A DNA stretch of 64,000 bases from JAAYDI01 sp052034005. Its GTDB lineage: Bacteria; Planctomycetota; Planctomycetia; Pirellulales; Pirellulaceae. A model generated the notes under the pieces. It worked only from the letters and a program-made list of their open reading frames with translations, was not told the origin of the DNA and did no database searches. A program made the position numbers and the translations under genes. Positions 36,141 to 46,079 of this stretch are shown piece after piece (the first letter of the stretch is position 1; the number at the start of each line of letters is the position of its first letter). The DNA lies in assembly GCA_052034005.1 (NCBI GenBank), contig JBPOJB010000002.1, positions 208,871-272,870 on the forward strand, given 5' to 3'.

Positions 36141-37588
36141 CGGTCACCCACTTGCCCACCCCCGCCCACTACACGGCCACGGCCCCGCGCGCGGTCGGCC
36201 GATGGTGCCTGATCGCCCTGGCGGTCATGACCCTCTCGAGTTGCCGCGGGTTGGAGCAAGCGCCGACCGACAAGGTCGCCCAGCGCAACCCGCTTCGGAC
36301 CACCTCAGACCACCCGGACGCACTGATAGCGACGCAGGCGGCGGATCCGCCCCAGGTAGCGCGTCTGCCCGCCCTGCCCGCCGGGAAAACGCTGTCGGAT
36401 CAGCCCGCAGGCGCCGATCCACCCGCCCTGCCGGCCGCGCAGATCGTCCCGGTCGGACACACGACACCCGCGACGGCGCCTCAGGCGCCCGCCAACCCGC
36501 CCAACGGCGCGGCGTCGAGCCCGCAACCGGCCACGTTGCCGCTCGGACAGGTCTACCCGTGCGTGCCTGTCCCGCCGCCGTGCGGGTACGGGCCCGGAAT
36601 GATGCCGTACGGGCCCGACCCCGGCTGCCCGAACGGGGTGCCGTGTGGCGCCTGGACGCCCCCCGGAATCGCCTGCCCATGGCCGACCGACGAATACCTG
36701 TGCGACGGCGGCGACGAGATCCCGGGCGTCCAGGTGCGCTCGGACTGGACCGTCGCGGGACTTCAACTCGAGGACACCGTGGTGCACTACGACACGGTCG
36801 CCGGCCGCACGGAAGTGCAACCGTCCAACCGTGTGTGCGTCTACGCGCCGCGGTTCGCCGCCGTGCGCAAAGTGTACGGGGTCGTCCAGCACGACGCCCA
36901 CGAGCAGGTTTCCGGCATCGATTACCCGATGCCCGTCGATGGCCTGGGTGACGTCCAGCGCGCGACCACGGCCGTCCAGCCGCTGCCGCCGGGCGTGAAG
37001 CGGGGCACCTCGGCTCTCAGCGCGTTCCGCGAGCGCACGCCGTCCACGGGACTGGAAAACAGCCAGGCGCTGGTCGGCACGCACGGCGGCCTATTGCCCT
37101 ACGAGGACTTCACTCTCATCCAGCGCGGGCAGATGGACAACTCGGAAAAGGCGCGGTTGGCCGAGCGGGTGGCGGCGGCCGTCGCCTGGAGCCACGACAC
37201 GGCACTCCAAGTGATCATCGACGACCTGGCACTGCAGGAAGACCTGAATGTCACGCAGGCCGAGTCGGTCCACATCTACTCGCTCGAAGGCAAGCCGCGC
37301 CTGCAAGTCTGCAAGATCGCGTCCCGCCACGAAGCGCGGCCGGGCGAGACCGTGGAGTTCACGATCCGGTTCGACAACCTCGGCGATCAGGTCATCGGAA
37401 ACGTCACCGTCATCGACAACCTGACCACGCGGCTGGAGTACGTCGAGGGCAGCCAGACCTGCTCGCTCGGGGCCAATTTCTCGGCCTCGACCAATGAAGG
37501 CGAATCCCTGACGCTGCGCTGGGAGATCATCGAGCCGATGAAGGTCGGTCAAGGCGGCGTGATTCGCTTCCAGTGCCGCGTCCGATAA
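36137..37588 (+). CDS. Lipoprotein with DUF11-like C-terminal domain
   Basis: A 483-residue envelope lipoprotein. Residues 18-36 form the signal with a lipobox (TLSSC, Cys36). A Pro/Ala-rich linker (about 45-150) and a Cys/Pro/Gly-rich patch (PCVPVPPPCGYGPG) lead into a folded region. The C-terminal 120 residues carry a DUF11-type beta-sandwich (ARPGETVEFTIRFDNLGDQVIGNVTVIDNLTTRLEYV), usually a surface repeat domain. It is the third gene of the cluster and overlaps its neighbour by four bases. This domain is widespread in large planctomycete surface proteins, so a cell-surface or wall-associated location is likely (inference). Confidence 0.78.
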   Translation: MTVTHLPTPAHYTATAPRAVGRWCLIALAVMTLSSCRGLEQAPTDKVAQRNPLRTTSDHPDALIATQAADPPQVARLPALPAGKTLSDQPAGADPPALPAAQIVPVGHTTPATAPQAPANPPNGAASSPQPATLPLGQVYPCVPVPPPCGYGPGMMPYGPDPGCPNGVPCGAWTPPGIACPWPTDEYLCDGGDEIPGVQVRSDWTVAGLQLEDTVVHYDTVAGRTEVQPSNRVCVYAPRFAAVRKVYGVVQHDAHEQVSGIDYPMPVDGLGDVQRATTAVQPLPPGVKRGTSALSAFRERTPSTGLENSQALVGTHGGLLPYEDFTLIQRGQMDNSEKARLAERVAAAVAWSHDTALQVIIDDLALQEDLNVTQAESVHIYSLEGKPRLQVCKIASRHEARPGETVEFTIRFDNLGDQVIGNVTVIDNLTTRLEYVEGSQTCSLGANFSASTNEGESLTLRWEIIEPMKVGQGGVIRFQCRVR

Positions 37589-37759
37589 CCGCCGGACAGG
37601 TTGCCCCGGCCCGCCGAGCCCCTCGGTCGGCCCAGACACCCGGCCGACGACGCCGAGGGCCGGGCCGGAACCGGCTCGGCCCGTCGCCCGCCTTCTTGCG
37701 GAAATCCGGCCGACGCGCCAGGATGATGGGATCCATCTGCCACGATGAAGGGAACGCTC

Positions 37760-38869
37760 ATGACCAACTCCTGGATTGCCGACCGGACGCGCCTGTTCGA
37801 CAGCAGCGGCATCCGCAAGGTGTTCGACTTGGCCAGCAAAATGGAATCGCCGATCGACCTGTCGATCGGCCAGCCGGACTACGATGTGCCCGCGCCGGTG
37901 CGGGCCGCGTGCATCCAGGCCATCGAATCGGGCAAGAACAACTACGCGCTGACCCAAGGCATGCCCGTGCTGCGCGAGAAACTGCAGGCGCGGATCGACC
38001 GGGAGTACGGCCATGCGGATCGACGCGTGTTCGTCTCGTCGGGCACCAGCGGCGGCATCGTGCTCACGCTCCTGTCGCTAGTCAACCCGGGCGACGAGGT
38101 CATCATCTTCGACCCGTACTTCGTGATGTACGAGGCCTTGACACGGCTGGTCGGCGGCACACCCATCCTGATCGCGACCTATCCCGACTTCCGAATCCCG
38201 CTGGATCGCGTCGCGGATGCGATCACCGACAAGACGAAGATGATCCTGCTCAACAGCCCGGCCAACCCCACGGGCGCAGTGGCCAGCCTGGATGAGGTGC
38301 GCGGCCTGGCGGAACTGGCCGAGGCGCACGATATCGCCTTGGTCTCGGATGAGATCTACAGCCAGTTCTGCTACGACGAGCCGTTCGTGTCGCCGGCCCG
38401 GTTCAATGCGCGGACGATCGTCATCGACGGCTTCTCGAAGAACTACGCCATGACCGGCTGGCGGCTCGGCTTCGTCCACGGGCCGGCCGAGGTGATCGAC
38501 ACCATGGTGAAGGTCCAGCAGTACACGTTCGTGTGTGCTCCGCAACCGGCCCAATGGGCCGGCGCGGCGGCGATGGACCTGGATGTCAGCCAATACACGG
38601 AGGCGTATCACCAGAAGCGCGACCTGATCGTCCAAGGCCTGGCCGATCGGTACGAAATCGCCAACCCCCGCGGCGCGTTCTACGTCTTTCCAAAAACGCC
38701 CTGGGGCACGGGCACCGAGTTCGTCGATCGAGCCATCGAGAACCGGCTGCTGGTGATACCCGGCAAGGTGTTCAGCCAACAGGATACGCACTTCCGGATC
38801 TCCTATGCCGCGCCGAACCACGTGATCGAACGGGGCATCGAAGTGCTGCGCAAGCTGGCCCGCCGATAA
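37760..38869 (+). CDS. PLP-dependent class I/II aminotransferase
   Basis: Fold-type I aminotransferase of the aspartate aminotransferase/AlaA/AspC-like type, cytoplasmic. It shows SIGQPDYDVP (substrate loop), SGTSGGIVLTLL (cofactor phosphate contact), NSPANPTGAV, DEIYSQFCYD and the Schiff-base Lys227 in SKNYAMTGWRLGF. The protein has 369 residues. The ATG at 37760 is preceded by AAGGGA at good spacing; an upstream ATG at 37745 lacks one. Amino-acid specificity cannot be read from sequence. It lies alone, 171 bases after the DUF11 lipoprotein and convergent with the GNAT gene. Confidence 0.94.
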   Translation: MTNSWIADRTRLFDSSGIRKVFDLASKMESPIDLSIGQPDYDVPAPVRAACIQAIESGKNNYALTQGMPVLREKLQARIDREYGHADRRVFVSSGTSGGIVLTLLSLVNPGDEVIIFDPYFVMYEALTRLVGGTPILIATYPDFRIPLDRVADAITDKTKMILLNSPANPTGAVASLDEVRGLAELAEAHDIALVSDEIYSQFCYDEPFVSPARFNARTIVIDGFSKNYAMTGWRLGFVHGPAEVIDTMVKVQQYTFVCAPQPAQWAGAAAMDLDVSQYTEAYHQKRDLIVQGLADRYEIANPRGAFYVFPKTPWGTGTEFVDRAIENRLLVIPGKVFSQQDTHFRISYAAPNHVIERGIEVLRKLARR

Positions 38870-38895
38870 CCGCGCGCGTGGCCTTCCCCCCTCCC

Positions 38896-39510
38896 CTACC
38901 GCCGGGCAGACCGACGGCCGGCGCGTGGGGCGATGACCGCCCGCGTCAGGAGTTCGCCGTGCGCCCGCTCGAACCGGCCCCAGTCGATCGACATGACGAT
39001 GTCGTCGTCTGTCTCAGCGAACGCAGCAGCCCGTGGGCTCCGGTCCACCTGGTAACCGAGCTTCTCGAGCATCCGACGCGAGGCGATGTTAGCCGGGATC
39101 ACGACGGCAAAGAGGCGTTCGAACCCGAACACGCGGCAGGCCGCCACGTGCAGCATCGCGGCGTATTGCGTGCCGAGCCCTCGCCGCTGCTGGGCACGCG
39201 GGCCGACCAGAATGGCAAACTCCGCCTCCGAGCCGGTGATGTGACGGAAATCCGCGTCGCCTACCAACACGCCGTCCCGCTCCAGCAGGAACGGGCGGTC
39301 CCCGTCGGCACGCATCGACTGGTACATCTCCACCACGTCGTCCGCCGTCAGCTCCCGGGTGTTGGTCAACATGGCCAGGTTATGACGGTCGTTGTAGAAC
39401 GCGGCCAGACTTGGAGCGGCGGCTCGAACCTCGTCCCAGGTCGGCTCCAACGCGCAAAGCTGCGTCTGTTCCCAAGAGGCTTCGATGGACCAACGTGTGT
39501 CGCCAAGCAT
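38896..39510 (-). CDS. GNAT-family N-acetyltransferase
   Basis: A 204-residue acyltransferase of the RimJ/RimL-like GNAT group. The acetyl-CoA loop RAQQRRGLGTQYAAMLHV lies in the second half; ASRRMLEKLGYQVDR is the following C-terminal signature. LVGDADFRHI is the preceding strand. ATG 39510 fits; the open frame to 39774 upstream is noncoding. The acceptor (protein N-terminus, ribosomal protein or antibiotic) is unknown. It is convergent with the aminotransferase gene. Confidence 0.88.
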   Translation of the reverse strand: MLGDTRWSIEASWEQTQLCALEPTWDEVRAAAPSLAAFYNDRHNLAMLTNTRELTADDVVEMYQSMRADGDRPFLLERDGVLVGDADFRHITGSEAEFAILVGPRAQQRRGLGTQYAAMLHVAACRVFGFERLFAVVIPANIASRRMLEKLGYQVDRSPRAAAFAETDDDIVMSIDWGRFERAHGELLTRAVIAPRAGRRSARR

Positions 39511-39836
39511 GGCGCCTAGAGATATCCGCGCCGGGCGGCGATTGTCAAGGCGTTCGGCTATAACCCGATCGGGGGTGCGCGGCACGCCGAACTCGCCGCG
39601 GGAGTCCAGCGCACTTCCCGGCATGCTCGAAGCGCGGGGCGCACCCCGGCGACCGAACGCGGATATCACGGGATCATACCGGCACCTCCCCGACTGGAGG
39701 CCGCCGGGCTGGTCAATGGTCTGGCAAATCGGTACTGGAAACGACGCGTTGATGCCTGCCGCGTTCGACGACAATCGTTAGAATGTCAGGTTGACTTCTG
39801 GACCGGTCCGCACTCGAAGGGGCGAAGGAACAACGG

Positions 39837-40577
39837 ATGATCTTAGAGGCTATCGCACTCTCAAAAACCTATGGTGCCGGCCAGACACGTGTGGAAGCGT
39901 TGCGCGACGTCAACCTGCAAATTGCGCGCGGCGAAATCGTGGCCATCATGGGACCATCAGGGTCGGGCAAAAGCACGCTGCTCAGTCTTCTGGGCGGGGT
40001 CGACACCCCGAGTGCCGGGCAGGTATTACTGGAAGGGGTCGACCTCTCCACGCTCGACGACAACCAACGCACGCTGATCCGCAGGCGGCGACTGGGTTTC
40101 ATTTTCCAGGCGTTCAACTTGCTGCCGATTCTGACCGCGGTGGAGAACGTGGCGTTGCCATTGGAACTCGACGGCATCCCCTGGGCTGAAGCTCATCGTC
40201 GTGCGATGGAGGCGTTGGATCGAGTCGACATGGCGGCGCGGCGCAGTCACCTGCCGGGCATGTTATCGGGTGGTGAACAGCAGCGCGTGGCCATTGCGCG
40301 TGCGCTGGTGATAGAGCCGGCACTCCTCCTGGCGGACGAGCCCACCGGGAACCTGGACAGCGCCAACGGTCAACGCATCATGGAGTTGCTTCGCGACCTT
40401 GTGGACCAGCATCAGCAGACGATTGCCATGGTCACGCACGATGCGGAGATCGGTCGCACGGCCCATCGGGTAATCCGATTGCGCGACGGTCGCGTCGCGG
40501 GGGTCGACGACCTTCGTGCGGGCGATGAGCTTCACGCGCATGTGCCGATCATCCCTCGGCGAGCAGTGCGGAACTAG
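39837..40577 (+). CDS. MacB/LolD-type ABC transporter ATPase
   Basis: A 246-residue ATPase of the small MacB/LolD/FtsE class. Walker A GPSGSGKS, a FIFQAFNLLPILTAVENVALP Q-loop, signature LSGGEQQRVAIARAL, Walker B LLLADEPTGNLD and His in MVTHDAEI are all canonical. It pairs with the downstream permease, 16 bases away, as an exporter or mechanotransmission system that pulls lipoproteins, peptides or drugs out of the inner membrane. ATG 39837 with GGGGCGAAGGAA upstream. Confidence 0.95.
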   Translation: MILEAIALSKTYGAGQTRVEALRDVNLQIARGEIVAIMGPSGSGKSTLLSLLGGVDTPSAGQVLLEGVDLSTLDDNQRTLIRRRRLGFIFQAFNLLPILTAVENVALPLELDGIPWAEAHRRAMEALDRVDMAARRSHLPGMLSGGEQQRVAIARALVIEPALLLADEPTGNLDSANGQRIMELLRDLVDQHQQTIAMVTHDAEIGRTAHRVIRLRDGRVAGVDDLRAGDELHAHVPIIPRRAVRN

Positions 40578-40593
40578 AGCGGGTGGTATTCGT

Positions 40594-43098
40594 ATGGTGC
40601 AATGGAAGATCGCCTTTCGCGAGCTGGGGCGTCATCCCGGTCGCGCACTGTTGACGCTCTTGAGCGTCGTGATCGGGGTGGCGGCGGTGTTGGCCGTGGG
40701 GCTTTCCACCGGCTCCGCACGGCGTGCCTACCAGGAGATGTATCAGACCATCACCGGGCGTGCGGCTTTGGAAGTCACGGCCGCCGGCGGGGCTCCGCTG
40801 GACGAGTCGCTCGTCGAGGTCGTGCGGGACACGCCCGGGGTCGTGGCCGCGGTGCCGCTCATCCAGCGTCACGCCATCCTGTACTACGGGGATGGTCGCA
40901 TGAACCTGCTGGCGCTGGGCATCGAGCCGTCCTTGGATACCGCCGTGCGGGACTATGACGTGGTCGAGGGTCAGGCCTTGTCCAAGAGTGCCGGTGTGTT
41001 GCTGGACGCGGGGCTGGCGCGGAGTCTGCATGTGCGCGCAGGGGATGAGGTACGGCTGCTGGTGCGGCGCGGTTTGGTGACGACGAAGGTTGTGGGCCTG
41101 GTGAAGCCGCGCAGCGGTTCGGCGGTCGGAGGGGGCGGTGTGCTGTTCATGCCGCTCGCGACGGCCCAACGGCGGTTTGCGGCCAAAGGCAAGCTGGACC
41201 GCATCCAAGTCGTGCTGGCCGAAGGTACGGACCTGGCGTCGGTCCAGGCGGCGCTGGGGCGCCGACTGCCAACGGGTGTGCAGGTCCAGCCGCCGACGAC
41301 GCGGAGCCCGTTGGCCGAAGAGACGATGCTGGCCCTGGAAAACGGCCTGCGGCTGGCCACCGGCTTTTCGCTGCTGGCCGCGCTGTTCATCATCGCGAAC
41401 ACGTTCCTGATGAACGTCGGCCAACGGCGGCGGCAGTTGGCGGTGATGCGGGCCATCGGCGCGACGCGCCGGCAGATCAGCAGTCTCCTGGCGCGCGAAT
41501 CGCTGTTGCTGTCCCTGGCCGGCACGCTGCTGGGCATCGTGGTCGGATTGGCCGGTGCGGTGATCTTGAACCGCACGATGAGCAGCCTGTTCCAGACCGC
41601 GCTGCCGCCGATTGAACTCAGGCCGCTGCCGCTGGTGATCGCGGCGGCGTTCGGTGTGGGGGTCTCGTTGTTGGGGGCCGCATTGCCGGCTCGTCGGGCG
41701 GCACACATCACGCCGCAGGAAGGGATGAGCGGCATTGTCAGTGGGGACATGGAGGGGCATTCGCGGCGCGGCGCCTGGGTCGGCCTGGCGGTGACACTCG
41801 TGTCGGCCGGTCTCTTGGCGGCTTGTCTGCTGGGCTGGCTACCGTTTGAGGCATCGGTCACGGTCACCGTCCTGGCGCTTATCGGATTGGTCCTGCTGTT
41901 GCCGTTGGTGCTGCGTCCGCTGACCTATGCGGGCCAGTGCCTGCTGCAGCCGTTGGCCGGCGTCGAATCACGCTTGGCGCGGCGGCAATTGCTGCGGCAC
42001 TACGGCCGCACAACGCTGACGATCGGCGTGCTGTTCGTCGCCGTCAGCACGGGTCTGGGGCTGGCCAACTCCGTGATCGACAACGTGGCAGACGTGCGGC
42101 ACTGGTATCAGACGGCGATTGTCGGCGATTTCTTCGTCCGCGCCGCGATGCCCGACATGGAGATCGGCCTATCGGCCGCCGTGCCGGAGAGCGTCGGTGC
42201 GGACATCCAGAAGATCGACGGTGTGACGCGCGTCGACAGCATCCGGTTCGTCTCGGCCAAGGTCAATGACCAGTCGGGGATTGTCGTGGCCCTGCGGAAC
42301 GAATACCGCAGCGCGTCGGACAGGTCACGGGACGATTCCCCGCTGCTGCGGTCGCTGCCGCAAGACGATCGAGTGACGATCGGCTCGGTGCTGGCTCAGC
42401 GGACGGGTCTGCGCGCGGGCGACTCGATCACGCTCGACACGAGCGCCGGGCCGTGTCAGCTGCCCATTGCGGCCGTAGTCAACGAGTATGCGGCGGGCGG
42501 CCTGACGGTCCACATGCATCGGGCACTGGCCGAACGGCTGCTGGGCCTGGAAGGTGTGGATGCCTACATCGTGAAGGCGGACCACGCGGTCTTGGAACAG
42601 GTCGAGCATTCCTTGCGGGAGGTCTGCGCCGCGCAGGGCATGTTGCTGCAGTCGTACGCCGACCTGACGGGGACGATCGAGAGCATGATGGCGGGCGTCG
42701 TCGGCAGCCTGTGGGGGCTGCTGGTGCTGGGCGTGATCGTCGCGGCGTTCGGTGTCGTCAACACGCTGGGCATGAACGTGTTGGAGCAGACGCGGGAACT
42801 CGGCCTGCTGCGCGTGGTGGCCATGACGCGCGCCCAGGTCCGCAAGGCGATCGTCGCACAAGCCGCCCTGCTGGGACTGCTCGGCGTGACTCCGGGCCTG
42901 CTCGCGGGCACCGCGATGGCCTATGTGATGAACCTGGCGACCCTGCCGGTGATCGGCCACCCGGTGGCCTTCAAGCTGCATCCACTGCTGCTTCTGGGCG
43001 GATTCCTGGCCGCCATGACGACCGTGCTGGCCGCCGCCTGGATTCCCGCCGAACGGGCGGCCCGCCTGGAGCTGGTCAACGCCCTGCACTATGAGTGA
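40594..43098 (+). CDS. Two-FtsX-domain ABC permease
   Basis: An 834-residue permease with the duplicated FtsX/DUF214 architecture. An N-terminal helix (17-40) is followed by a periplasmic domain (about 45-240), a three-helix FtsX block (about 255-385, ending MRAIGATRRQISSLLARES-type coupling helix and further helices), central helices, a second periplasmic domain and a final FtsX block (GLLVLGVIVAAFGVVNTLGM with LLRVVAMTRAQVRKAIV). Together with the ATPase just upstream this forms a probable type VII ABC exporter. No periplasmic adaptor or TolC is adjacent. The substrate is unknown; lipoproteins or secreted metabolites are typical. The 3' end overlaps the convergent GH gene by 23 bases. Confidence 0.93.
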   Translation: MVQWKIAFRELGRHPGRALLTLLSVVIGVAAVLAVGLSTGSARRAYQEMYQTITGRAALEVTAAGGAPLDESLVEVVRDTPGVVAAVPLIQRHAILYYGDGRMNLLALGIEPSLDTAVRDYDVVEGQALSKSAGVLLDAGLARSLHVRAGDEVRLLVRRGLVTTKVVGLVKPRSGSAVGGGGVLFMPLATAQRRFAAKGKLDRIQVVLAEGTDLASVQAALGRRLPTGVQVQPPTTRSPLAEETMLALENGLRLATGFSLLAALFIIANTFLMNVGQRRRQLAVMRAIGATRRQISSLLARESLLLSLAGTLLGIVVGLAGAVILNRTMSSLFQTALPPIELRPLPLVIAAAFGVGVSLLGAALPARRAAHITPQEGMSGIVSGDMEGHSRRGAWVGLAVTLVSAGLLAACLLGWLPFEASVTVTVLALIGLVLLLPLVLRPLTYAGQCLLQPLAGVESRLARRQLLRHYGRTTLTIGVLFVAVSTGLGLANSVIDNVADVRHWYQTAIVGDFFVRAAMPDMEIGLSAAVPESVGADIQKIDGVTRVDSIRFVSAKVNDQSGIVVALRNEYRSASDRSRDDSPLLRSLPQDDRVTIGSVLAQRTGLRAGDSITLDTSAGPCQLPIAAVVNEYAAGGLTVHMHRALAERLLGLEGVDAYIVKADHAVLEQVEHSLREVCAAQGMLLQSYADLTGTIESMMAGVVGSLWGLLVLGVIVAAFGVVNTLGMNVLEQTRELGLLRVVAMTRAQVRKAIVAQAALLGLLGVTPGLLAGTAMAYVMNLATLPVIGHPVAFKLHPLLLLGGFLAAMTTVLAAAWIPAERAARLELVNALHYE

Positions 43099-45739
43099 TC
43101 AGCCGCGCTTCGAGCAGGTCCGGCGCAAGTTGGGGCGCGTCGACGAACACAGGTTCCCCCGGGCGCAGCACGGGGTCAGGCATCGGGTTACCCATGAGGT
43201 CGAGCACCGCCGCGCCGGCCACGTCCAGTGGACGCGGCGTGTCGCTCCAGACCACGGCGACCGCGCCATCGCCTTTGGCGAACAGGTACACCGCCAGCTC
43301 GCCGGCGGTCCGCTTGCCGACCGGCGTGGCGCCATCGAGTTGCTGTTCCAGGGCGCTGTAGGCCATCATCGTGGGCTTGGGTCGGCCGTCGTAGTCCATC
43401 AGCACGTAGTAGCCATTGGCCATGCTGGAGAACCAGGGCATCGCGCCCAGCTCGCCGCCCGTGTAGTAATAGCAGATGTTGACCACGCCAGCCGCGCGCA
43501 TCTGGACCATGCCGCGCACCAGTCCGCAGGCCGCGTCGAGGCCGGTCAGCGGCTGCGATGCGCCCGCTTTCGAGCCGAACGCGGGGCTGCGGCTGAACCC
43601 TTCCCGGGGCAGCCAGGAGGCAAACGGCGGACAGCGCAGGCCCCCTTCGGTCATGTAGATCGGTTTCACCTGCCCGTGCGCGCGCATCAAAGCGAGGAAC
43701 TGCTGTACCTCCTGTTCGAGGAACGTCGGCTCGCCCGGCGCGGCCGGCTCCGTCACGGCCGGGCTCCAGTACACGTGGTACGACAACGCATCCATGAAAT
43801 CGAGCCCGTGCTGGGCCAGCATGCGACGGGTCCAGTCCTCGCGGTGTGACGAGCAGCAGCCGCCGATGACCACCGCTCGCGGGTCGGCGCGCCGGACGGC
43901 ACGGCAGGCGACCTGGAGCAACTCCGCGTACTCCTCCGGCGTGCCGCTGAAAAACGTGTGCCAACAGGGCTCGTTCCACACTTCCCAATGCCCGATGCGG
44001 TCTCGGAAGTGCTCGACCGTCCTGAAGACGTAGTTCTCCCACTCGGCCAGGTCGCGCGGCGGCGCACTGGTCCAATTGCCGCGGTCCTGGTCCGGAGGAT
44101 GCGGCCGGCCGGCCCAGCGCGGTGGATGGCCGAGGTTGGCCAGGATGCAGAAGCCACGCCGGCGCAGTTCGTCGATCTCGGAATCGCGCCAGACGAATCG
44201 GCCCGGCTCCGGCTCGACCACCCACCAGTGGCAGAAGTCGCCGAAATCATGCAGCCGGACCCAGCGTGCGCCCATCGCCTCGGAGGCCAGCAGCGTGTTG
44301 GTGGGCTCCGGCACGACGGCCGTCACGTGCGTGCCGAACGCGGACTCGGGCCGCAGCGCGCGGTCGCGCCGCGGAAACACGCCGAACCAGACTTCGCCGG
44401 TGGCCGGCCAGTCCCCGGCCTGGACCCGCACGCGGTACATGCCGGGTCGATCCAGCACGAACTCGACCCGGTCGGGCCTGCCGCATTCAGCGGTTCTCGA
44501 CACAACCTGCACAGGCCGTGCCCAGAGGTCTTCCAGCGTATAGGTGAGCGGGCAGTGTTCCAGCGGCACCGCGCTGGCCACCTGCGCCGTCACCTCGACC
44601 CGCTCGCCCACACGGCACCAGCGCGTGGGCGTGTCGGCGCCGACCTCGACGTCCTGCGCAGGCCGATAGTCGGTCGCATCGCCTTCTTCGATTTGGATGT
44701 CGTCGAGCCAGACGGTGCCGCGCGGCACGATGCGCGCGACGTAGTCCTCCCACAGGTTGGGCAACACGACGCCGCTCACCTGGCAGCGCGTCCAGTCGGT
44801 GGTGGCCGTCACACTGGCCTTACACTCATTGCGCTGCGACGGCTGGTCGCCGCCTTCGTCCGCCCATTCGAAGAACTGCAACGTCACCGGCGTGTCCGGT
44901 TCGGCCGCTTTGAGCCACACGCTGAGTGTGTACCGCATGCCCGCGCGGACTGGAAACGGACGGCACTCCAGACCCGGGGGCGTCTGGCGGGGCCGCGTCC
45001 CAGGCGCCAGCGGGCGGTTCAGCGGCAACGTCAGGCTGGGCAGGTCCACCCGGCCCAACCGCGCGCTGTACCGGCCCGAGTGCGCCGTGGTGTCATCAAG
45101 GACGAATCCGCTGGTCGGCGTCCAGCCCTCCGGGCCGGCTTCGAATCCGCTGTTGAAGATCCGATTCCCCTTGCACGGCGGCATCTCCGCCACCGCAACT
45201 TCCGTGTGGATCCCCGGCAGCAACGTGACATCGTCAACCCACAGCGAGCCCGTGTCGGAAAACATGATGAAGACGGCGCAGCGCGGATCGGTCCCGAGCG
45301 CCTCGCCGGTTACCAGGATGGGACGCCAGTGGTCCTTCACTCGCATATGACCGCCCAGGTAGCGCGTGTACGGCTCGCCATACTGGCGAATCCCCACGTA
45401 CACAGGCGACGCGACGTCGCCCCGCACCCACAGGCGCAGCGTGTAGGGTTTGCCCCGCTCGACCGACACGTCACCGCTGTGGAACTGCACCCCGCCGCTG
45501 ACAAACCGGGTGCAGGTGACGCGCTGGGCCGATCGGCCGCCGTGGACGTCCGCCGACTCTTCGGCAAACACGACATCGTTGTCGCCGTAACAGTTCCCGG
45601 TCCACCCGGCCGCCAGCCCGTCGGTGAACGGCCCCTCCATGCCGCCGTCACGCAGCAGCTCGTCGCCGCCTCGGACCACGTGCGCTAGCAGCAGGACAAG
45701 ACCGACGAGGACGGCCGTCCGACGCGACGAGACTCTCAT
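43076..45739 (-). CDS. Secreted clan GH-A glycoside hydrolase with two carbohydrate-binding-like domains
   Basis: An 887-residue exported polysaccharide-degrading enzyme (predicted). A signal peptide (1-24) is followed by two jelly-roll modules, about 25-175 (ending GSLWVDDVTLLPG) and 190-352 (NRIFNSGFEAGPEGW to GTVWLDDIQIEEGD), each with the CBM4/9-like ending. A linker beta domain (360-455) precedes the TIM barrel (460-800). The barrel has the acid/base Glu590 in WEVWNEPCW and the candidate nucleophile Glu698 in PIYMTEGG, a GH39/GH-A arrangement. A C-terminal beta domain ends it. The start at 45739 is chosen because AGGAGGAGG lies just upstream. Substrate specificity (xylan, mannan, glucuronate-type) cannot be read from sequence. 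It is divergent from the Tat-exported dehydrogenase gene at 46080. Confidence 0.85.
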   Translation of the reverse strand: MRVSSRRTAVLVGLVLLLAHVVRGGDELLRDGGMEGPFTDGLAAGWTGNCYGDNDVVFAEESADVHGGRSAQRVTCTRFVSGGVQFHSGDVSVERGKPYTLRLWVRGDVASPVYVGIRQYGEPYTRYLGGHMRVKDHWRPILVTGEALGTDPRCAVFIMFSDTGSLWVDDVTLLPGIHTEVAVAEMPPCKGNRIFNSGFEAGPEGWTPTSGFVLDDTTAHSGRYSARLGRVDLPSLTLPLNRPLAPGTRPRQTPPGLECRPFPVRAGMRYTLSVWLKAAEPDTPVTLQFFEWADEGGDQPSQRNECKASVTATTDWTRCQVSGVVLPNLWEDYVARIVPRGTVWLDDIQIEEGDATDYRPAQDVEVGADTPTRWCRVGERVEVTAQVASAVPLEHCPLTYTLEDLWARPVQVVSRTAECGRPDRVEFVLDRPGMYRVRVQAGDWPATGEVWFGVFPRRDRALRPESAFGTHVTAVVPEPTNTLLASEAMGARWVRLHDFGDFCHWWVVEPEPGRFVWRDSEIDELRRRGFCILANLGHPPRWAGRPHPPDQDRGNWTSAPPRDLAEWENYVFRTVEHFRDRIGHWEVWNEPCWHTFFSGTPEEYAELLQVACRAVRRADPRAVVIGGCCSSHREDWTRRMLAQHGLDFMDALSYHVYWSPAVTEPAAPGEPTFLEQEVQQFLALMRAHGQVKPIYMTEGGLRCPPFASWLPREGFSRSPAFGSKAGASQPLTGLDAACGLVRGMVQMRAAGVVNICYYYTGGELGAMPWFSSMANGYYVLMDYDGRPKPTMMAYSALEQQLDGATPVGKRTAGELAVYLFAKGDGAVAVVWSDTPRPLDVAGAAVLDLMGNPMPDPVLRPGEPVFVDAPQLAPDLLEARLITHSAGR

Positions 45740-46079
45740 GGGACCTCCTCCTTCTGCAGGGACGCGCTCGCCCGCGCTGAGCTGGAACACAGTGCCAGTG
45801 TGGCGCGCTCGGCATCCACGCGTCAACCAGCAGATGCCGCGGACCGGGCCGAAAGCCACGGGGCCGTTCATGGAACATCCCGGCCGGCACTGCCGGCGTG
45901 GACCTGTCCCCCGGACCCGGCCCTGGCCGCGGCCCATCGCTTCGGCAAGCTCAGGCTGCACAAGCGGGCGCCGCGTTTGCAGTCCCGGGGGCCCCGCCGT
46001 TACAATGCCTACGGGCATGGCCTGCGACACGCGATTCGAACCATTGAACGAAGGCCGCAACACGCGCGGGGAGCGAACC
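45740..46079. other. 340-base divergent intergenic region
   Basis: It lies between the GH gene and the dehydrogenase gene. Apart from the promoter candidate at 45977 and the GH ribosome binding site, I see a weak minus-strand element (TTGACG at 45826-45821, 18 bases, CACACT at 45802-45797) that could drive the GH gene. No gene or repeat was recognised. Confidence 0.35.
45977..46006 (+). promoter_or_regulatory. Candidate promoter of the Tat-exported dehydrogenase gene
   Basis: TTGCAG (45977-45982), an 18-base spacer and TACAAT (46001-46006), 73 bases before the ATG at 46080. It resembles the element at 9029. Prediction by eye. Confidence 0.4.
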
